Source: Mytilus trossulus (lineage: Eukaryota > Mollusca > Bivalvia > Mytilida > Mytilidae). Taken from it: a stretch of 64,000 nucleotides of DNA. Shown one piece after another: positions 23,651-35,865 of the stretch (position 1 is its first letter; each line of letters begins with the position of its first letter). The DNA is taken from contig NC_086376.1 of the NCBI RefSeq assembly GCF_036588685.1, forward strand, positions 13,035,911 through 13,099,910, read 5' to 3'. Position numbers and translations under genes: made by a program. Below the pieces are notes generated by a model, which was not told where the DNA came from, did no database searches, and saw only the letters and a list, made by a program, of their open reading frames with translations.

Positions 23651-24671
23651 GGTAATATCGAAACATGGAAAAAGATATTGAGAAGGAAAACAGTTCTTTT
23701 TTGGATATCAAAGACTTTTCCCGTTGGTAAATCGATATCTCAATGAACATAATCAGCGTGGACGCTCTTTTAAATCGCGATGACCGTGAGGGTAATCCGA
23801 GGAAAATTCTAAACAGAAAGTCCCTTATAAAATGGTAAAATTAAATGATAAAACACACCAAACGAATAAATAAAAACTGTCATATTTCTGATTCATTACT
23901 GGCATTTTCAAGTTTTGAAAAAAGTGGATTGAACCTGGTTTTATAGCGCTTAACCTCTCATGTGTATGACAGTCCTATCAAATTCTGTCATATTTACAAC
24001 TATGCGTGAACAAAACAGGCATAATAAGTAAAGTTGTCAAAATATGGGTACAACAGTCTAATATTTATACTAATCGGTACTAATATTGATATAACAAAAA
24101 CACCGCTATGATATTTTAAAAGTATCGCATTGATATTTTAAAAGCATCGCATTGTTTATTTATGTATATAAGAAAAACACAGCACTTCAAATTTTACACG
24201 GACATACACTTTAGCTTCTAACTAACTTCTGAATGTATATTTAGACTCATTATTTATAGTTGAACAATAAGTTTTAAAGTTAGTATTTTCTTAATTTTTC
24301 GTTGCCGAAAACAACATTTTCCGCATGGAATGTCTGCATATTTACAGTTTGATATTAGACAATATCGCTCATTGATATAAGAAAAGTTTTTATCGATACG
24401 CTTCTTCAATAGACTGCTTATAGGGTTATCAATTCAACATCACACTTCAATAACAGTTGCATTGATTATGTTTTTAATACTTATAGTTAACGTACTTGCT
24501 AACCAATGGTATACATCCTGTCGATATCTTAATTTGGTACAACAAGGAAGTACGGTCTTCAACACGAAGCGTTCGCTCACACCCAACGGCAAGCTTTTAA
24601 AAAGTGCTTAAAAAAAGTCTCGCGTAAAACCAATATAACGAAAAAAAACCAACGGTCTTATCTATTAAAAA

Positions 24672-25475
24672 CAAACTAGAGGCTCCGAAGAGCCTGTGTC
24701 GCTTATCTTGGTCTGTGTGCATTTTAAACAAAGGACACGTATGGAAGCATGACAAAACATTGTGTTTTGGTGGTAGTGATGTGTTTGTACATCTTACTTT
24801 ACTGAACATTCTTGCTGCTAACAATTATCTCTTTCTGTAATGAACTTGGCCTTGTAGTTACAGAGGAAAAGATTTTATAAAAATTTACAAAAATATACAA
24901 AATTTAAGAAAATTGTTTAAAAATTGATTATAAAAGGCAATAACTTCTTAAGGAGTCAATTGACCATTTTGGTCGTGTTGACCTATTTGTAGGTCTTACT
25001 ATGCTGTATATTATTGCTGTTTACAGACTATCTATATTTATAATAATATTGAAGATAATAACCAAAAACGTCAAATGTTCCTTAAAATTACCTCCCCCCC
25101 CCCCCACCCAAATTCAGAGGCAGCAATCCAACAACAGGTTGTCTGATTCATCTGAAAATTTCAGGGCAGATAGATCTTGACCTAATGAACAATTCTATCC
25201 CATGTCAGATTGCTCTAAATGCTTTGGTTTCAGAGATATAAGCCAACATCTACATTTTACCACCATGTTCTATTTTAGCCATGGCGGCCGTCTTCGTTGG
25301 TTGGCCGGGTCACCGAACACATTTTCTAAACTATAAATCCCAATGATGATTGTGGCCAAGTTTTTTTAAATTTGTCCCAGTTGTTTCAGAGGAGAAGATT
25401 TGTGTAAAAGTTAACGACGACGGACGACGGACTCCAAGTGATGAGAAAAGCTAACTTGGCCGTTTGAGCTAAAAA
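24672..25475. mobile_element. Short copy of the element at 6262-8055
   Basis: Same left end (AACTAGAGGCTCCGAAGAGC) and the GACGACGGACGACGGAC tract before a decayed right hairpin, but only one internal unit. A run of 12 C at 25094-25105 is private to this copy. Confidence 0.7.
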
Positions 25476-27637
25476 TGAGAAACACGTATGAACCACATTA
25501 ACAAACGGCAACTACTGATCATCAGGCTGTTGACTAAGGACAGATGCAAACAAATGCAGCAGGTTTAAACGTTTGTATAGTCCAACCGAACACTAAATAA
25601 AGCTGGTATATATATAAAAAAAATAGATAGATATAACATAAAATTAGTTAACATAAAAAATAAGTAAACATAAAAAAAAGCATTACAAATTGTACCAATA
25701 GATCAAATTAACACAAAAGTACGATTTGAGAGTATTCGCAGTTACTGAAAGCTAGTTAAAAGCCAAGAGCAATTTATAAAAGTTATCAAAATCAACTAAA
25801 ACATCTACACAAGTCTGCTCATGACGTTTTTCACTTTTAAATCTGTTTGACATGTGTTTAATCCGCTGAGATATGTTGATTTTTTGATATTTTAGTCTGG
25901 GATGATATCTTACAGTAACTGCGAGTAATTTCGAGCAGTAGAGTACATTGGTAAAACGGCCTGATTTATAACTTACCCCAAAAATGAGAAACAAACAAAT
26001 ACGACAGACATAAACCAATGACAACCACTAAACAACCACTAAACAACAGGCTCTGATGCTTTGAAAATTAAGAGTAAACAAACGCTGGCGATGTGGCTAT
26101 ACTGTAAACTGACATATTGTTGATAATTCATACACACTGAGTCGCAGCCGAATATTGTATGCATTTTTAACACTGGTGTAAAATTCCGTAAACCCCTGAC
26201 TACACCAAGACAACGAATTTATTTCTAATGAAACGTTCTTTGACTCGTTTTTAAAACGGGGTGTAAAATGGAAAAAAATCGTATGAAGAAATCCACTACA
26301 TCTTTTTTTAACACCGATATTGACCCATTGGTTGCCTTCGGCTGTTGTCTGCTCTATGGTCGGGTGGTTGTCGCTTTGACATATTCACCATTTCCTTTCT
26401 CAATTTTATTGCTGTGTACTTTCATATTACTACCCTTTTCATACGCCCTGGTTTATTTGCCATATCTGTCTTTTTACGAGGATGAACTACAGGTACTGGT
26501 AGCCATACGCTCTTCATTGATGAGAAAAACTCATAACATATGATTAGCAATTCACGTTTAGAAGTGTTGGTTGCTGTTACTTTTAACTTCGAGTTATTAT
26601 TTATTATTTGGATAGATGATCGGGTTTTCTTTACTACCCTCTTATTGTTAAACGACTTTTGGGATCAATTTACCTTGAATTAATTAAATCGTATTATTGC
26701 TTTATACTTTATAAGGCAAGAACGTGCCATATCAATTCCTATCAACAGAGGAGTGGACTTGATCGTAACCCTTGGCTAGTTATGATATCATACACGTATA
26801 TCTCAGTAGAATTTACTGCAAATTCTCTGCATGATGGAATTTTATATAAAAAAAACAATTACAAAATATGATATAAATTGTCCACTCTGTAGTTTATACT
26901 TTTCACCCTTCATGGTCAGTTGCTAGAGATTGTATTTTATTGTACGAAAGTTCAGTTTTTTTCCTGGGGCAAAAAGGTAAGATGCCTCCAATTAAAACGG
27001 GGACGCGATCAGAATGTTGACCTGCTACTCGTCATAACAGAAAAACTATGTCAATATTAGGTAATTTGACTATATATGAATATTGACAAAGAGGAAAATA
27101 AAACCAACATGACTGAAGCTTCGAATACAGACTAATATTAGTTGTCTACCTTCGGTTAGCTTTGTATAGATACTTTAGTAGGGTAAATATACATGTATGT
27201 AGGACATAGTGATAGACATCTTCTTCCAATCCCTTACCAAACAAAACAGTATTTTATCAAGACCATATGATATCAGTGGTTGAAAAAAATGGATAAGGTA
27301 AAACAAGTAAAGATATTAAAAAAAAAAAATTCTTCGATTGCATTTCATTGTTTACTTTGGTACGTATGCAGCAAAGATCTACGGTTACCCCAACCAGTTG
27401 GAAATCATAATCATTTTCACAAAAGCCAAATTTATTTCCTTCACTAATGCTTTTTCTGACAGCAATAGAAATACACCGTTACCCTTTTATCAAAGAACAA
27501 AACCAACTGTTTTGATGAATATAGTTACCAAATACGTCTTTTTGAATTAGAAACTGTCCATTCCCACAATTAAAGTACAGATATGAAACTGTTTCTAGAT
27601 ATTGGTGTGGCAGTTTGATCTTTTATTTTTGATGGCC
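25476..27637. other. Gene-free stretch
   Basis: Minus-orientation R1b pieces at 25478-25580 and 25985-26070, an R2 fragment at 26326-26411 (TCTATGGTCGGGTGGTTGTC), otherwise unassigned AT-rich DNA. Confidence 0.45.
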
Positions 27638-27642
27638 GTACG

Positions 27643-29021
27643 TACGGGGCGCCGAATGGGACTCTTGTGGTTTTGTACAAAATTCAATTCTGTCATAACA
27701 AAATCATTTTTGTCTTACAAAACTATGTGCTACAGACTTGTTTTGTGAGAACTTCAATTTTGTGATGACAAAATTCATTTGTGTAGACAAAATTCATTTT
27801 TGTCATGACAAAATTCATTTTTGTAGACAAAATTCATATTTGTCATGACAAAAGTCAACTTTGTCTTAAAGGTATGCAAATATAAACATATTTGCATACA
27901 AAATTGACTTTTGTTACCTGATATGGAAATTAAATCACAAAAGTCAATTTTGTACGGTAAGATTCAATTTTGTGAAACAAAATTAACTTTTGTGAGACAA
28001 AATTAACTTTTGTGAGACAAAATTGACTTTTGTGAGACAAAATTGACTTTTGTGAGACAAAATTGACTTTTGTGAGACAAAAGTGACTTTTGTGAGACAA
28101 AAGTGACTTTTGTGAGACAAAATTCAATTTTGTCATTTTTGTTGAGACAAAATTCAATTTTGTCATTTTTGTTGAGACAAAAGTCAATTTTGTTAATTTT
28201 GTTGAGACAAAAGTCAATTTTGTCAATTTTGTTGAGACAAAAGTCAATTTTGTTAATTTTGTTGAGACAAAAGTCAATTTTGTCAACTTTGTTGAGACAA
28301 AAGTCAATTTTGTCAATTTTGTTGAGACAAAAGTCAATTTTGTGACGACAAAATTCATTTTTGTGATGACAAAATTCAATTTTGTAACAACAAAATTGAC
28401 TTTTATTAGACAAAATTGACTTTCGTGAGACAAAATTGACTTTCGTGAGACAAAAATCAATTTTGTTGAGACAAAATTCAATTTTGTTAATTTTGTTGAG
28501 ACAAAATTCAATTTGGTTAATTTTGTTGAGACAAAATTCAATTTTGTCAATTTTGTCTCACAAAAGTCAATTTTGTCAATTTTGTCTCACAAAAGTCAAT
28601 TTTGTGTAACAAAAGTACTTTTTGTGTAACAAAAGTACTTTTTGTGTAACAAAAGTAATTTTTGTGTAACAAAAGTCATTTTTGTGTAACAAAAGTCAAT
28701 TTTGTGTAACAAAAGTCGATTTTGTATGCAAATTAGTTCACAGAAACCAAACTAAACTAATTTAAATACAAAATTGACTTTTGTCGCTCAATTTTCAAAT
28801 TAGGTAACAAAAGTCAAGTCTGTGTAACAAAAATGAATTTTGTCATGACAAAAGTGACTTTTGTCCGCTGATAGATAATTTTGTATGACAAAATTTCAAA
28901 TTTGTAGTATGATACAAATTTTGTTAAACTGAACTCATTTTTGTTGAACAAAAGTCACTTTTGTCCGTACAAAATTGAATTTTGAGTACAAAACCACAAG
29001 AGTCCCATTCGGCGCCCCGTA
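27643..29021. mobile_element. 1.38-kb foldback element with minisatellite core
   Basis: Ends are TACGGGGCGCCGAATGGG... and its exact reverse complement; 36 bp match perfectly, and similarity continues after a 2-nt indel. It is flanked by GTACG on both sides (27638-27642, 29022-29026), a 5-bp target duplication. The core consists of ACAAAA/TTTTGT alternations: 20-bp units (27978-28118), 30-bp units (28119-28345) and 20-bp units again (28600-28720). Open frames inside are by-products of the repeat. The superfamily is not known to me. Confidence 0.8.
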
Positions 29022-29105
29022 GTACGGTAGTTGTTAACTTCTGTGTCATTTGGTCTGTTTTGAAGAGTTGCAATTGTGTCATTGACAATTATATTACTAT
29101 TTCTT
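29022..29105 (+). repeat. R1 fragment interrupted by the foldback element
   Basis: GTACGGTAGTTGTTAACTTC, TGTCATTTGGTC, then ATTGACAATTATATTAC correspond to the R1 segment after GGCCGTACGGT. The left half of the site, GATGGCCGTACG, lies just before the element. Confidence 0.6.
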
Positions 29106-29294
29106 ATTTATATTTCAAACAAATAATTTAGTTAGTCCATGCATGCACAGTCTTTAATATTCCTAAAAATCACATAAATTAATCACATTATATGTAACAC
29201 AATAATTTTAGTCAATTTTATTTTCAATAATATCTGCGATCAAATTAACAAAAGGTGTTACAATCAGGTACAGAGGATGTTGAGAGAAAAACAT

Positions 29295-29545
29295 TTATAT
29301 CTTTCTACGTATCATCATCATTGTCGCTTTAAGAGAGTAATGATAGCCTTTCCAAGTTTTCCAGTTGACACCATCAGCAAAGGAAGTGTGTGTTCCGCCA
29401 AGATACTGTCCATTAAGGTTTGAAGCATGGCAGTCTTTGTACCACCAGGCCCCTTTATAAGAAGTAGCACAGTTGTTTCCAGACTTGTCATTATCTTGAT
29501 CCTTAGTAGTAAAATTCTGCCCAATCGAGTGTGCCAATGAGTCAC
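29295..29545 (-). CDS. FREP-A exon 5 with stop, calcium and ligand-binding region
   Basis: 251 nt. Acceptor CTATAG|GT. Contains the DQDND calcium loop, both C-terminal cysteines, NLNGQY and the [12 protein letters not shown] and MMMIRR ending typical of the family. Confidence 0.94.
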
Positions 29546-32500
29546 CTATAGGTAATACAAATCATATATGCATTTTTAAAGATAGCCTAGGCCTATAAAT
29601 GACAACAGAAACTGTGGCAAAACCGTTGACACGAGAATAATTGAAAAACATCTATTTTTACTAATTCAGTAGTATTTAGCAATAAATACCGATGACGATA
29701 CTGATTAGAAGTTATAAAGTTTCAAATCGTATACTGTAAACTAACTTATTTTCGCGGATACTTTATTTCGCGTCTTACCCTTTCTAGTCCACTTCGCGGC
29801 TATTTAATTTCGCGATTTTCTAATTTAATTGATGTAGTTTAATATTGAAAGATCCCATTTTTACATATTCGCGACGATTTATATTCGCGTTATTTTATAC
29901 TCGCGAAAGTCGCGAAAATAAATTGCTCGCGAAAATAAGTTGGTTTACAGTATTTGGAAGAAATTCGAGGAAAAGTATGTTATCTTAAAATCTATCCACG
30001 ATTCCAACATATGATGGTGCGTCCTCTTTAAACCTACCAACATAGGATGTGAATATCCTCAATAAACCTATCTACAAAGCTAAATCATGTTACCTATAAA
30101 AAAAATATGTACTATAAATATTTCAAGTAAAGTATATAGCAACTTAAACTCAACAAAAATGCCAACACAGAATGAGTACGTCAATATAACTTACCAACGT
30201 TGCCTTTATAGGATGAGCATGTCATCTTGTATTTCGCAGCTTCATTAGCAATGTTAAAGTTTGCATATTTAGCGTATCCAGTGTGATTTGCAAAATCTTG
30301 CAATGTAATTAATAGCTGATATTCGGCTTGGGAGGTCAGAATATGAAGATTTTCGTTGCCTGCAATAAAACATGACAATTTGTTTTCTCAAGGTTACTAC
30401 TGTTCAAGCTTTTAACACGACCAGGAATTGTAAGATTTTAAGTTTGTGAGTTACATGTATCAACATTGTCAAAACTAGAAAACGAAAATATACAATAGTA
30501 CCTAAAACAATCAACTTTGTACATGGTAGCGAGCATACCTTGTACAATATTTCAAACAAACGCTAAATTAAAGCAAATATCTCTTATTTTTTACATTATT
30601 TGAATAGGGAAATGGAGAATCCGTAATCTTGTTCTAAAGAATAATAAAACAACGGTTATATGTTGTGATGTTACATTATTGTTTCAGGTAAGATTGAAGG
30701 TTGTTTGCTTATGTTTAAAACCGCTGCATTTGTTGCACCAGTCCTAGGTCAGGAACTAGACGTTTAGTGGTTGTCGTTTATTGATGTGGTTCATAAATGT
30801 TTCTCCTTTTTTATATAGATTAGACCGTCGGTTTTCCTATTTAAAGGTTTTACACAAACCATTTTTGAGACCGTTTACAGGTGGCTGTTAGGTGTGAGCC
30901 GAGGCCCCGTGTTGAAGACCGTACTTTGACCTATAGTGGTATACTTTTACAAGTTGTGACTTGATTGAAGAATTGTCTTATTGGCAATCATACCACACCT
31001 TTTTATGTTTTTTATCATAAGATACGATACTTTCGGACGATTAATGCCTTTGACTATCGACATTTGATCTCACATGGATTTTACGGATAACTAGGGGCTT
31101 TGTTGGTCTTCTCTGTGCATTTGAATAGGCCTGTAGTTGTTTCAGATAGTCAGACAGACAGGAGCTATCATTGTTCTGTTTTACGATGTTTTAAATCATA
31201 TCTAACAAGGTCTGGTCAGAAGTGAAGTCTGCATAACATGTCTATACAGTAAATGGGGCGACAACGAAGTACAGAATGCATGGCAATCATGGTAAATTGC
31301 AATGTCCCAACAACACCAACTAATGTTCCTCGGACGTTTTTGGACATATAAACACTCAATTGAGTTGTTTTGTTCATTGTAAAGCACACTATCCATGTAA
31401 AATTTCGGTGATGTGATACTCACACCAACTTAATATCAAAAGATTTCCAACAGTAATATAGTGTATTTTTACTATAATAATTATAGATCATTATACATGT
31501 CCTGGAAAACAAAGGTAAAACAGAAATGAGTATTAAAAAACAAAAAAATCGAAAATACCAAAAGGATACAATACAAATTAAATTGTTTCAGTCCCCCTTT
31601 ATATCAAGTGAGTAACAACGTTCCTTCTCAAAGTTAAGCATCTTAGGCTAATTTAGCGTTTAATTAAAACATTAAAATTTGAGTGAATATATTGAGAAGA
31701 TCGGTCAAAGATGTGCAATAATCGAAACGACATGAAATTGTTAATTATATTGCGTAAAAAAAAAAAAAATCAGATAAAAACGTGGCACAAATATATAACT
31801 CATATAATTTTTATAGTGTCATATAAAAATAAACCAACCAAGCCAATGTTCTTCCTCCAGAGTTCCAAATCCAGCTTTATAATCATCCCATCCTCTGTAA
31901 AAATCTACTGCGCCATTCAATCGTCTTTGGAATACCTGCAGTAAAACATTCATAATTTTATCTGAAATTGTTAATTTTATTATATGATTATTTTTCGTCC
32001 AAACGAAAGAAACCATGTTTCATTGTTTCTTCTTCTTCTGGTTCTGATGCTACCCTATCCAGGTCAGAACTTATTCTTATCTTTTGTAACATACTTGGTA
32101 TGAAGGTATCACCTCTAGTATGGTCATTTTAGTAAATGTCCTGTTGACAAAAATCTAAATTTCTCGTAAAACTAAGGATTTTCTTATCCCAGGAATAGAT
32201 TACCTTAATCGTATTTGGCACAACTTTTTGGAATTTGGGGTCCTCAATGCTCTTCAACTTTGTACTTCTTTGGCTTTATAACTATTTTTATGTGAGCGCA
32301 ACTGATGAGTCTTATGTAGACGAAACGCGCGTCTGGCATACTAAATTATAATCCTGGAACCCTTTGAATATCATATACACCACTGGGTCGATGCCACTGC
32401 TGGTGGACGGTTCGTCCCCTAGGTTATCACCAGCCCAGTAGTTAGCACTGCGGTGTTGACATGAATACCAATTATATGGTCATTTTAGTAAATTTCCTGT

Positions 32501-34999
32501 TGACAAAACTCTAAATTTCTCGTAAAACTAAGTATTTTCTTATCCCAGGAATAGTTTACCTTAGCCGTATTTGGCACAACTTTTTGGAATTTTGGGTCCT
32601 CAATGCTCTTCAACTTTCAACTTGTTTGGCTTTATAACCATTTTGATGTGAACGTCACCGGTGAGTCTTATGTAGACGAAATTGTGAAATCCTGTGTTCT
32701 TAAATTATAATCCTGGTACCTTTGATAACTACTTACCTTTCGACCTCAAAGTCAAAATATTTTTTTGTTTCACATTTTTGTGTCTGGAACTTAAGTTTTA
32801 ATCATTTGCCCATAAGCTTTTCATATTTGGCACGATGTGTTTTTTTTATTGTATCTTTGTAGTATTTTCTCCTTCTTGAATTTTATGAAGAAGAAAAAGA
32901 AAACCTGAAAATTGTCGGTAAAACATCTTCCAACAGTGTGTCGCCTTATAAGAAAACTTAATATGATGAAATAGATTAAGAAAATCTTGAATGACTTAAC
33001 ATTAAATATTAAATTGGGAATGATAGTCTTCAATCGAGGCTGGTCTTTTGCAGTCGTCTGGATGAACATTATTGTGTAAGACAGCATTTTTATCATTGAT
33101 CCAAATTGACTATTAAAGATGCTGTACAATTTAACAAAGACTTGATATGAACGCTTGTATCAATTTGGTCCAAAGAGTGCTCTGCGTAAATGAAATAATT
33201 TCAGTATCTTAAATGAAAGCGTAACGATAATTATGCTAAACTTGCTGATTCATTTTATTATCCTCTGAATCATATACCGTTTTTATCACTTCCATTTTCA
33301 AATTATGTAAACGCTAGTTATCAACCTACTGTCTACTAACTGATTGAAAAACTAAAAACGTAGCCCGTATATATATATTTGGACATAGATATTAATCGGA
33401 TTTATCTTGACCACCAACTCTTGACTATATACATATGATACAATCATAATTAAGAATCAAATTAGTAAATAACACAGGATACATTGCCTTGAATTTGATC
33501 AACTTGATATAATCTGACAGCCACATGATGCCATTATTGTTCCTGTATTTAATGCTCTTGTAAACTCACCGTCCATCCCCCACCTACATTGTCTTCTTTC
33601 ATATTGCAATATACATTGAAGCCATCTAAAGAGCCTGTCGGGTAAATCATGTACACACCACTGCCTCTTTTAATATCAATATCCCCACAGTCTATGGGAA
33701 TTCGGGTGTAAGATCCGCCTAAAAATAAAATATACACTTAAACCTTTGAAAGATGTGTTTATATTTCATTTGTACACATCATTTTCGCTGGTGAATAATT
33801 CCGATGGTTATAATATAGTATTTTATATGCAATATGCAATATGCACTATCCTTTATTTAAAAACACTCCGTCACATTCACATGTGCAACAAAAGGTTAAT
33901 ACATGACGTCCATTATCACTGAACTAGGATACATATTTATTATGGGCCTGCCGAAGGACGCCTCCGGGTGCGGGAGTAAGTCTCTAGATACTTTGAAGAC
34001 CCATTGGTGGGTTCGGCTCTATGGTCGGGTTGTTGTCGCTTTGACACATTCCCCCATTTCCATTCTCAATTTTATAAAATATAATTACATACGAGCACAG
34101 AAATAAATAAAACAAATTTAAAATGGAATATATAATTAGTAATTACTTTATACATTATAATATTTCCGATATAGTACATTGGTGAGATGTTTCTTCCAAA
34201 ATACACCATTCTAACTTTCATTATGGTATATATTGGTATACGATCAAGTTCTCCATATTTTAGAAAATTTAGTGTTGAGTATTTAATTTTAACACATTTC
34301 ATTAACTGGACTTCAATTTTTTCCAGCATGCAATTGTTTCCGAATCCCAATATGTCACACTCATATTTCACAATGGGAAGTATAAGTGCATCAAACACTT
34401 GTAATTTCAAGTCATTTTTCAAAACAGAGGATCCTACCATTAGAATTACTCTCAATATTCATCAAATTAGGTAGGAAAAAAAACAATGTCAGATAGGAAA
34501 GAATATGAAATGCTACAAAGTACAAACATTTTCGAACAAAGATTTAGATGTAGCAAAACAGACTCTTACCCTTTTAAGAAAGAAAAGAGGTTCAAAAACC
34601 GCAAGTTACTACTCATTGTTCAATGATAATAATTGGTCCTAAGCTAGTAGTAACGATAGAAATTCTTACATAACATGCAACTGAATACGAATTTTTCACT
34701 GCTTTTAAAGGATAATCCATAAAGGTCATAAGCATTGTCGTATTACCTTCAAATTGGATTGGATAAAGCTGTCTTGTCTTAAATGATGTTCATGTTAAAC
34801 AGTTGCCTGGCTCAATTGAAAGGAATTGACACTCAAGTAGGAATGAACGTGTTATGGTCATACAAATTAAACAAATATACAACGGAATGTACAACCGTAA
34901 GAAATACTCACTATTACTTTGAATACTTGTTGAATTCACCAACACCACTAGGATTCCAAGAAACACTCCAATTTCCAAAGTGAAAGATGTCATGATCAT
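29295..34999 (-). CDS. FREP-A: secreted fibrinogen-related (FREP/ficolin-like) protein, five exons
   Basis: Predicted secreted lectin-like recognition protein of 249 aa. Exons in transcript order are 34999-34912, 33718-33570, 31935-31839, 30359-30195 and 29545-29295; all introns are GT/AG, phases 1-0-1-1. Residues 1-25 form a signal peptide (core [12 protein letters not shown]). One fibrinogen C-terminal domain follows from about residue 36: [50 protein letters not shown], a calcium loop [14 protein letters not shown] (Asp182/184/186), WWYKDC and MMMIRR. The four standard domain cysteines are C40, C67, C192 and C205; C159 is extra. There is no coiled-coil or immunoglobulin domain, unlike gastropod FREPs. 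Introns carry a MITE, a LINE piece and tandem repeats. AATAAA on the minus strand at 29222-29217 lies 73 nt past the stop. Confidence 0.93.
29734..29950. mobile_element. 217-bp MITE with TA target duplication in FREP-A intron 4
   Basis: TIRs CTGTAAACTAACTTATTTTC and GAAAATAAGTTGGTTTACAG, flanked by TA at 29732-29733 and 29951-29952. Repeated TTTCGCG/CGCGAAA inside. Tc1/mariner-type by duplication only. Confidence 0.75.
30195..30359 (-). CDS. FREP-A exon 4
   Basis: 165 nt. Acceptor ATTGCAG|GC, donor GTTG|GTAAGT. Encodes [27 protein letters not shown] and YKGNVG. Confidence 0.92.
30695..31005 (+). repeat. R1 subfamily b copy in FREP-A intron 3
   Basis: Shares with 5820-6105 the sequence ATTAGACCGTCGGTTTTCC, GGTGTGAGCCGAGG and TTGACCTATAGTGG, ending CTTATTGGCAATCATACCAC. 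Confidence 0.65.
31839..31935 (-). CDS. FREP-A exon 3
   Basis: 97 nt. Acceptor CTGCAG|GTA, donor CTTG|GTTGGT. Encodes [16 protein letters not shown] and [12 protein letters not shown], the fibrinogen-domain hallmark between the second and third beta strands. Confidence 0.92.
32115..32725. repeat. Two-unit tandem repeat (period about 358 bp) in FREP-A intron 2
   Basis: Units at 32115-32360 and 32475-32720 share GGTCATTTTAGTAAATGTCC, TTCTCGTAAAACTAAG, GGCACAACTTTTTGGAAT and GAGTCTTATGTAGACGAAA. The spacer TCGATGCCACTGCTGGTGGA is the reverse complement of part of the tandem array at 53040-53700, so both belong to one retroelement-tail family. Confidence 0.65.
33570..33718 (-). CDS. FREP-A exon 2, start of fibrinogen domain
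   Basis: 149 nt. Acceptor TTTTTAG|GC, donor ACG|GTGAGT. Carries the first two domain cysteines (IDCGD, VYCNM) and ends at the conserved GGGWT. Confidence 0.92.
33903..34078 (+). repeat. Dispersed repeat R2 in FREP-A intron 1
   Basis: TGACGTCCATTATCACTGAA, GGCCTGCCGAAGGACGCC, CTCTATGGTCGGGTTGTTGT, ending CCATTCTCAATTTTAT. Confidence 0.7.
34125..34460 (-). pseudogene. LINE (non-LTR retrotransposon) C-terminal fragment
   Basis: An open stretch of about 110 residues with [25 protein letters not shown] then [27 protein letters not shown] and MVYFGRNI. This is the pattern found after the RT domain of animal non-LTR elements. The reverse transcriptase itself is missing; a dead piece inside FREP-A intron 1. 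Confidence 0.6.
34912..34999 (-). CDS. FREP-A exon 1, signal peptide
   Basis: Encodes MIMTSF then the hydrophobic core [12 protein letters not shown] and NSTSIQSN. Donor A|GTGAGT, phase 1. The second Met, six bases downstream, could equally be the start. Confidence 0.8.
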
Positions 35000-35576
35000 A
35001 CCTTAACTGCTTAACTTCGAAGGTAAAAGGCGTATTCAATTTACATAGAAAAAAAATTGTTTAAATGTAACCGCTTAATACAGAGAAACGACACATATCA
35101 AAACAGGTTTCCGAATTTAGTATTGTAGATAGGAAAAACGCATTAAATGTGTGATGTTACTACAAAACGGAGACATAAGGATATTTGTTAAGACATATTT
35201 TCCTGTTTTAAGTTAAATGAAAGCATCATCAAGGTTATATGTTTTTGGTCATTCATTTTATCTTGTATGAAATTACAAATATATATATAGTTCTGTAATT
35301 TGTTAAACTTTGTTTAATTTTTTTAGGTCTGCGGTGTAAGGTCTTTTTTTTTGTAGTGAGTTCTTTCTTCTTTTTATATATGATTATCATCATCTTCATT
35401 ATAATCCGTTCCCGGAATAGGTATTTATAAAAAAATATTATTTTAAACTACAAAAGACAAATTTTATTTCAATAATTCATAAGTGCTTAGTCTAGAAGAA
35501 TATTCATGTTACCAGGGAATTGTAATTTGGAAACTACGGAAGCCCATAGGGGACCTAAAAAAAAAAAATATTTCGT

Positions 35577-35865
35577 CATCTCAATATATATATTGTTATT
35601 TCGATATAATTAAATCGTTATCTCGTTATATTTATATTGTTATCTCGATAATTATTTATTTCGTTATCTCGATATAATTATATGGTTATCTCGATATTAA
35701 AATCTTTATATCGATATATGTATTTCGTTATCTCGATATAATTACATCGTTATCTCGATATATTTATTTCGTTACCTCGTTATCTCGATATTTAAATCGT
35801 TATATCGATATATTTATTTCGTTATCTCGATATAAATACATCGTTATCTCGATATATATGTGGTG
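35577..35865. repeat. TATCTCGATATA array, left arm
   Basis: Irregular tandem copies of CGTTATCTCGATATAATTA-like units; the inverse array is at 43690-43890. TCGATATA is itself nearly self-complementary. Confidence 0.8.

Larger units (their letters stand above)
21879..24412. repeat. 2.5-kb region bounded by 64-bp inverted arms
   Basis: Arms 21879-21942 and 24352-24412 pair as CTTTTCTTATATCAATGAGC against GCTCATTGATATAAGAAAAG and beyond. A second inner inverted pair uses ATCAATGCGATA (about 22285 and 24120). Between them lie an R1 copy, a palindromic repeat and a GTCCGTCC-rich element start. Confidence 0.55.

Noticed and set aside
25752-26024. 90-codon minus frame (LLAVTVRYHPRLKYQ)
   Set aside because: Reads somewhat like protein, but it lies between R1 fragments and I cannot connect it to a family; repeat-derived is more likely.
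27974-28345. CRISPR-like regular array
   Set aside because: Units run head to tail without unique spacers, the repeat is self-complementary throughout, and the setting is an animal genome.
27930-28550. Open frames of 206 and 136 codons with KLTKLNFVST-like repeats, and an 80-codon plus frame
   Set aside because: They are translations of the minisatellite; every frame of a stop-free repeat stays open. No start context, splice sites or non-repeat sequence.
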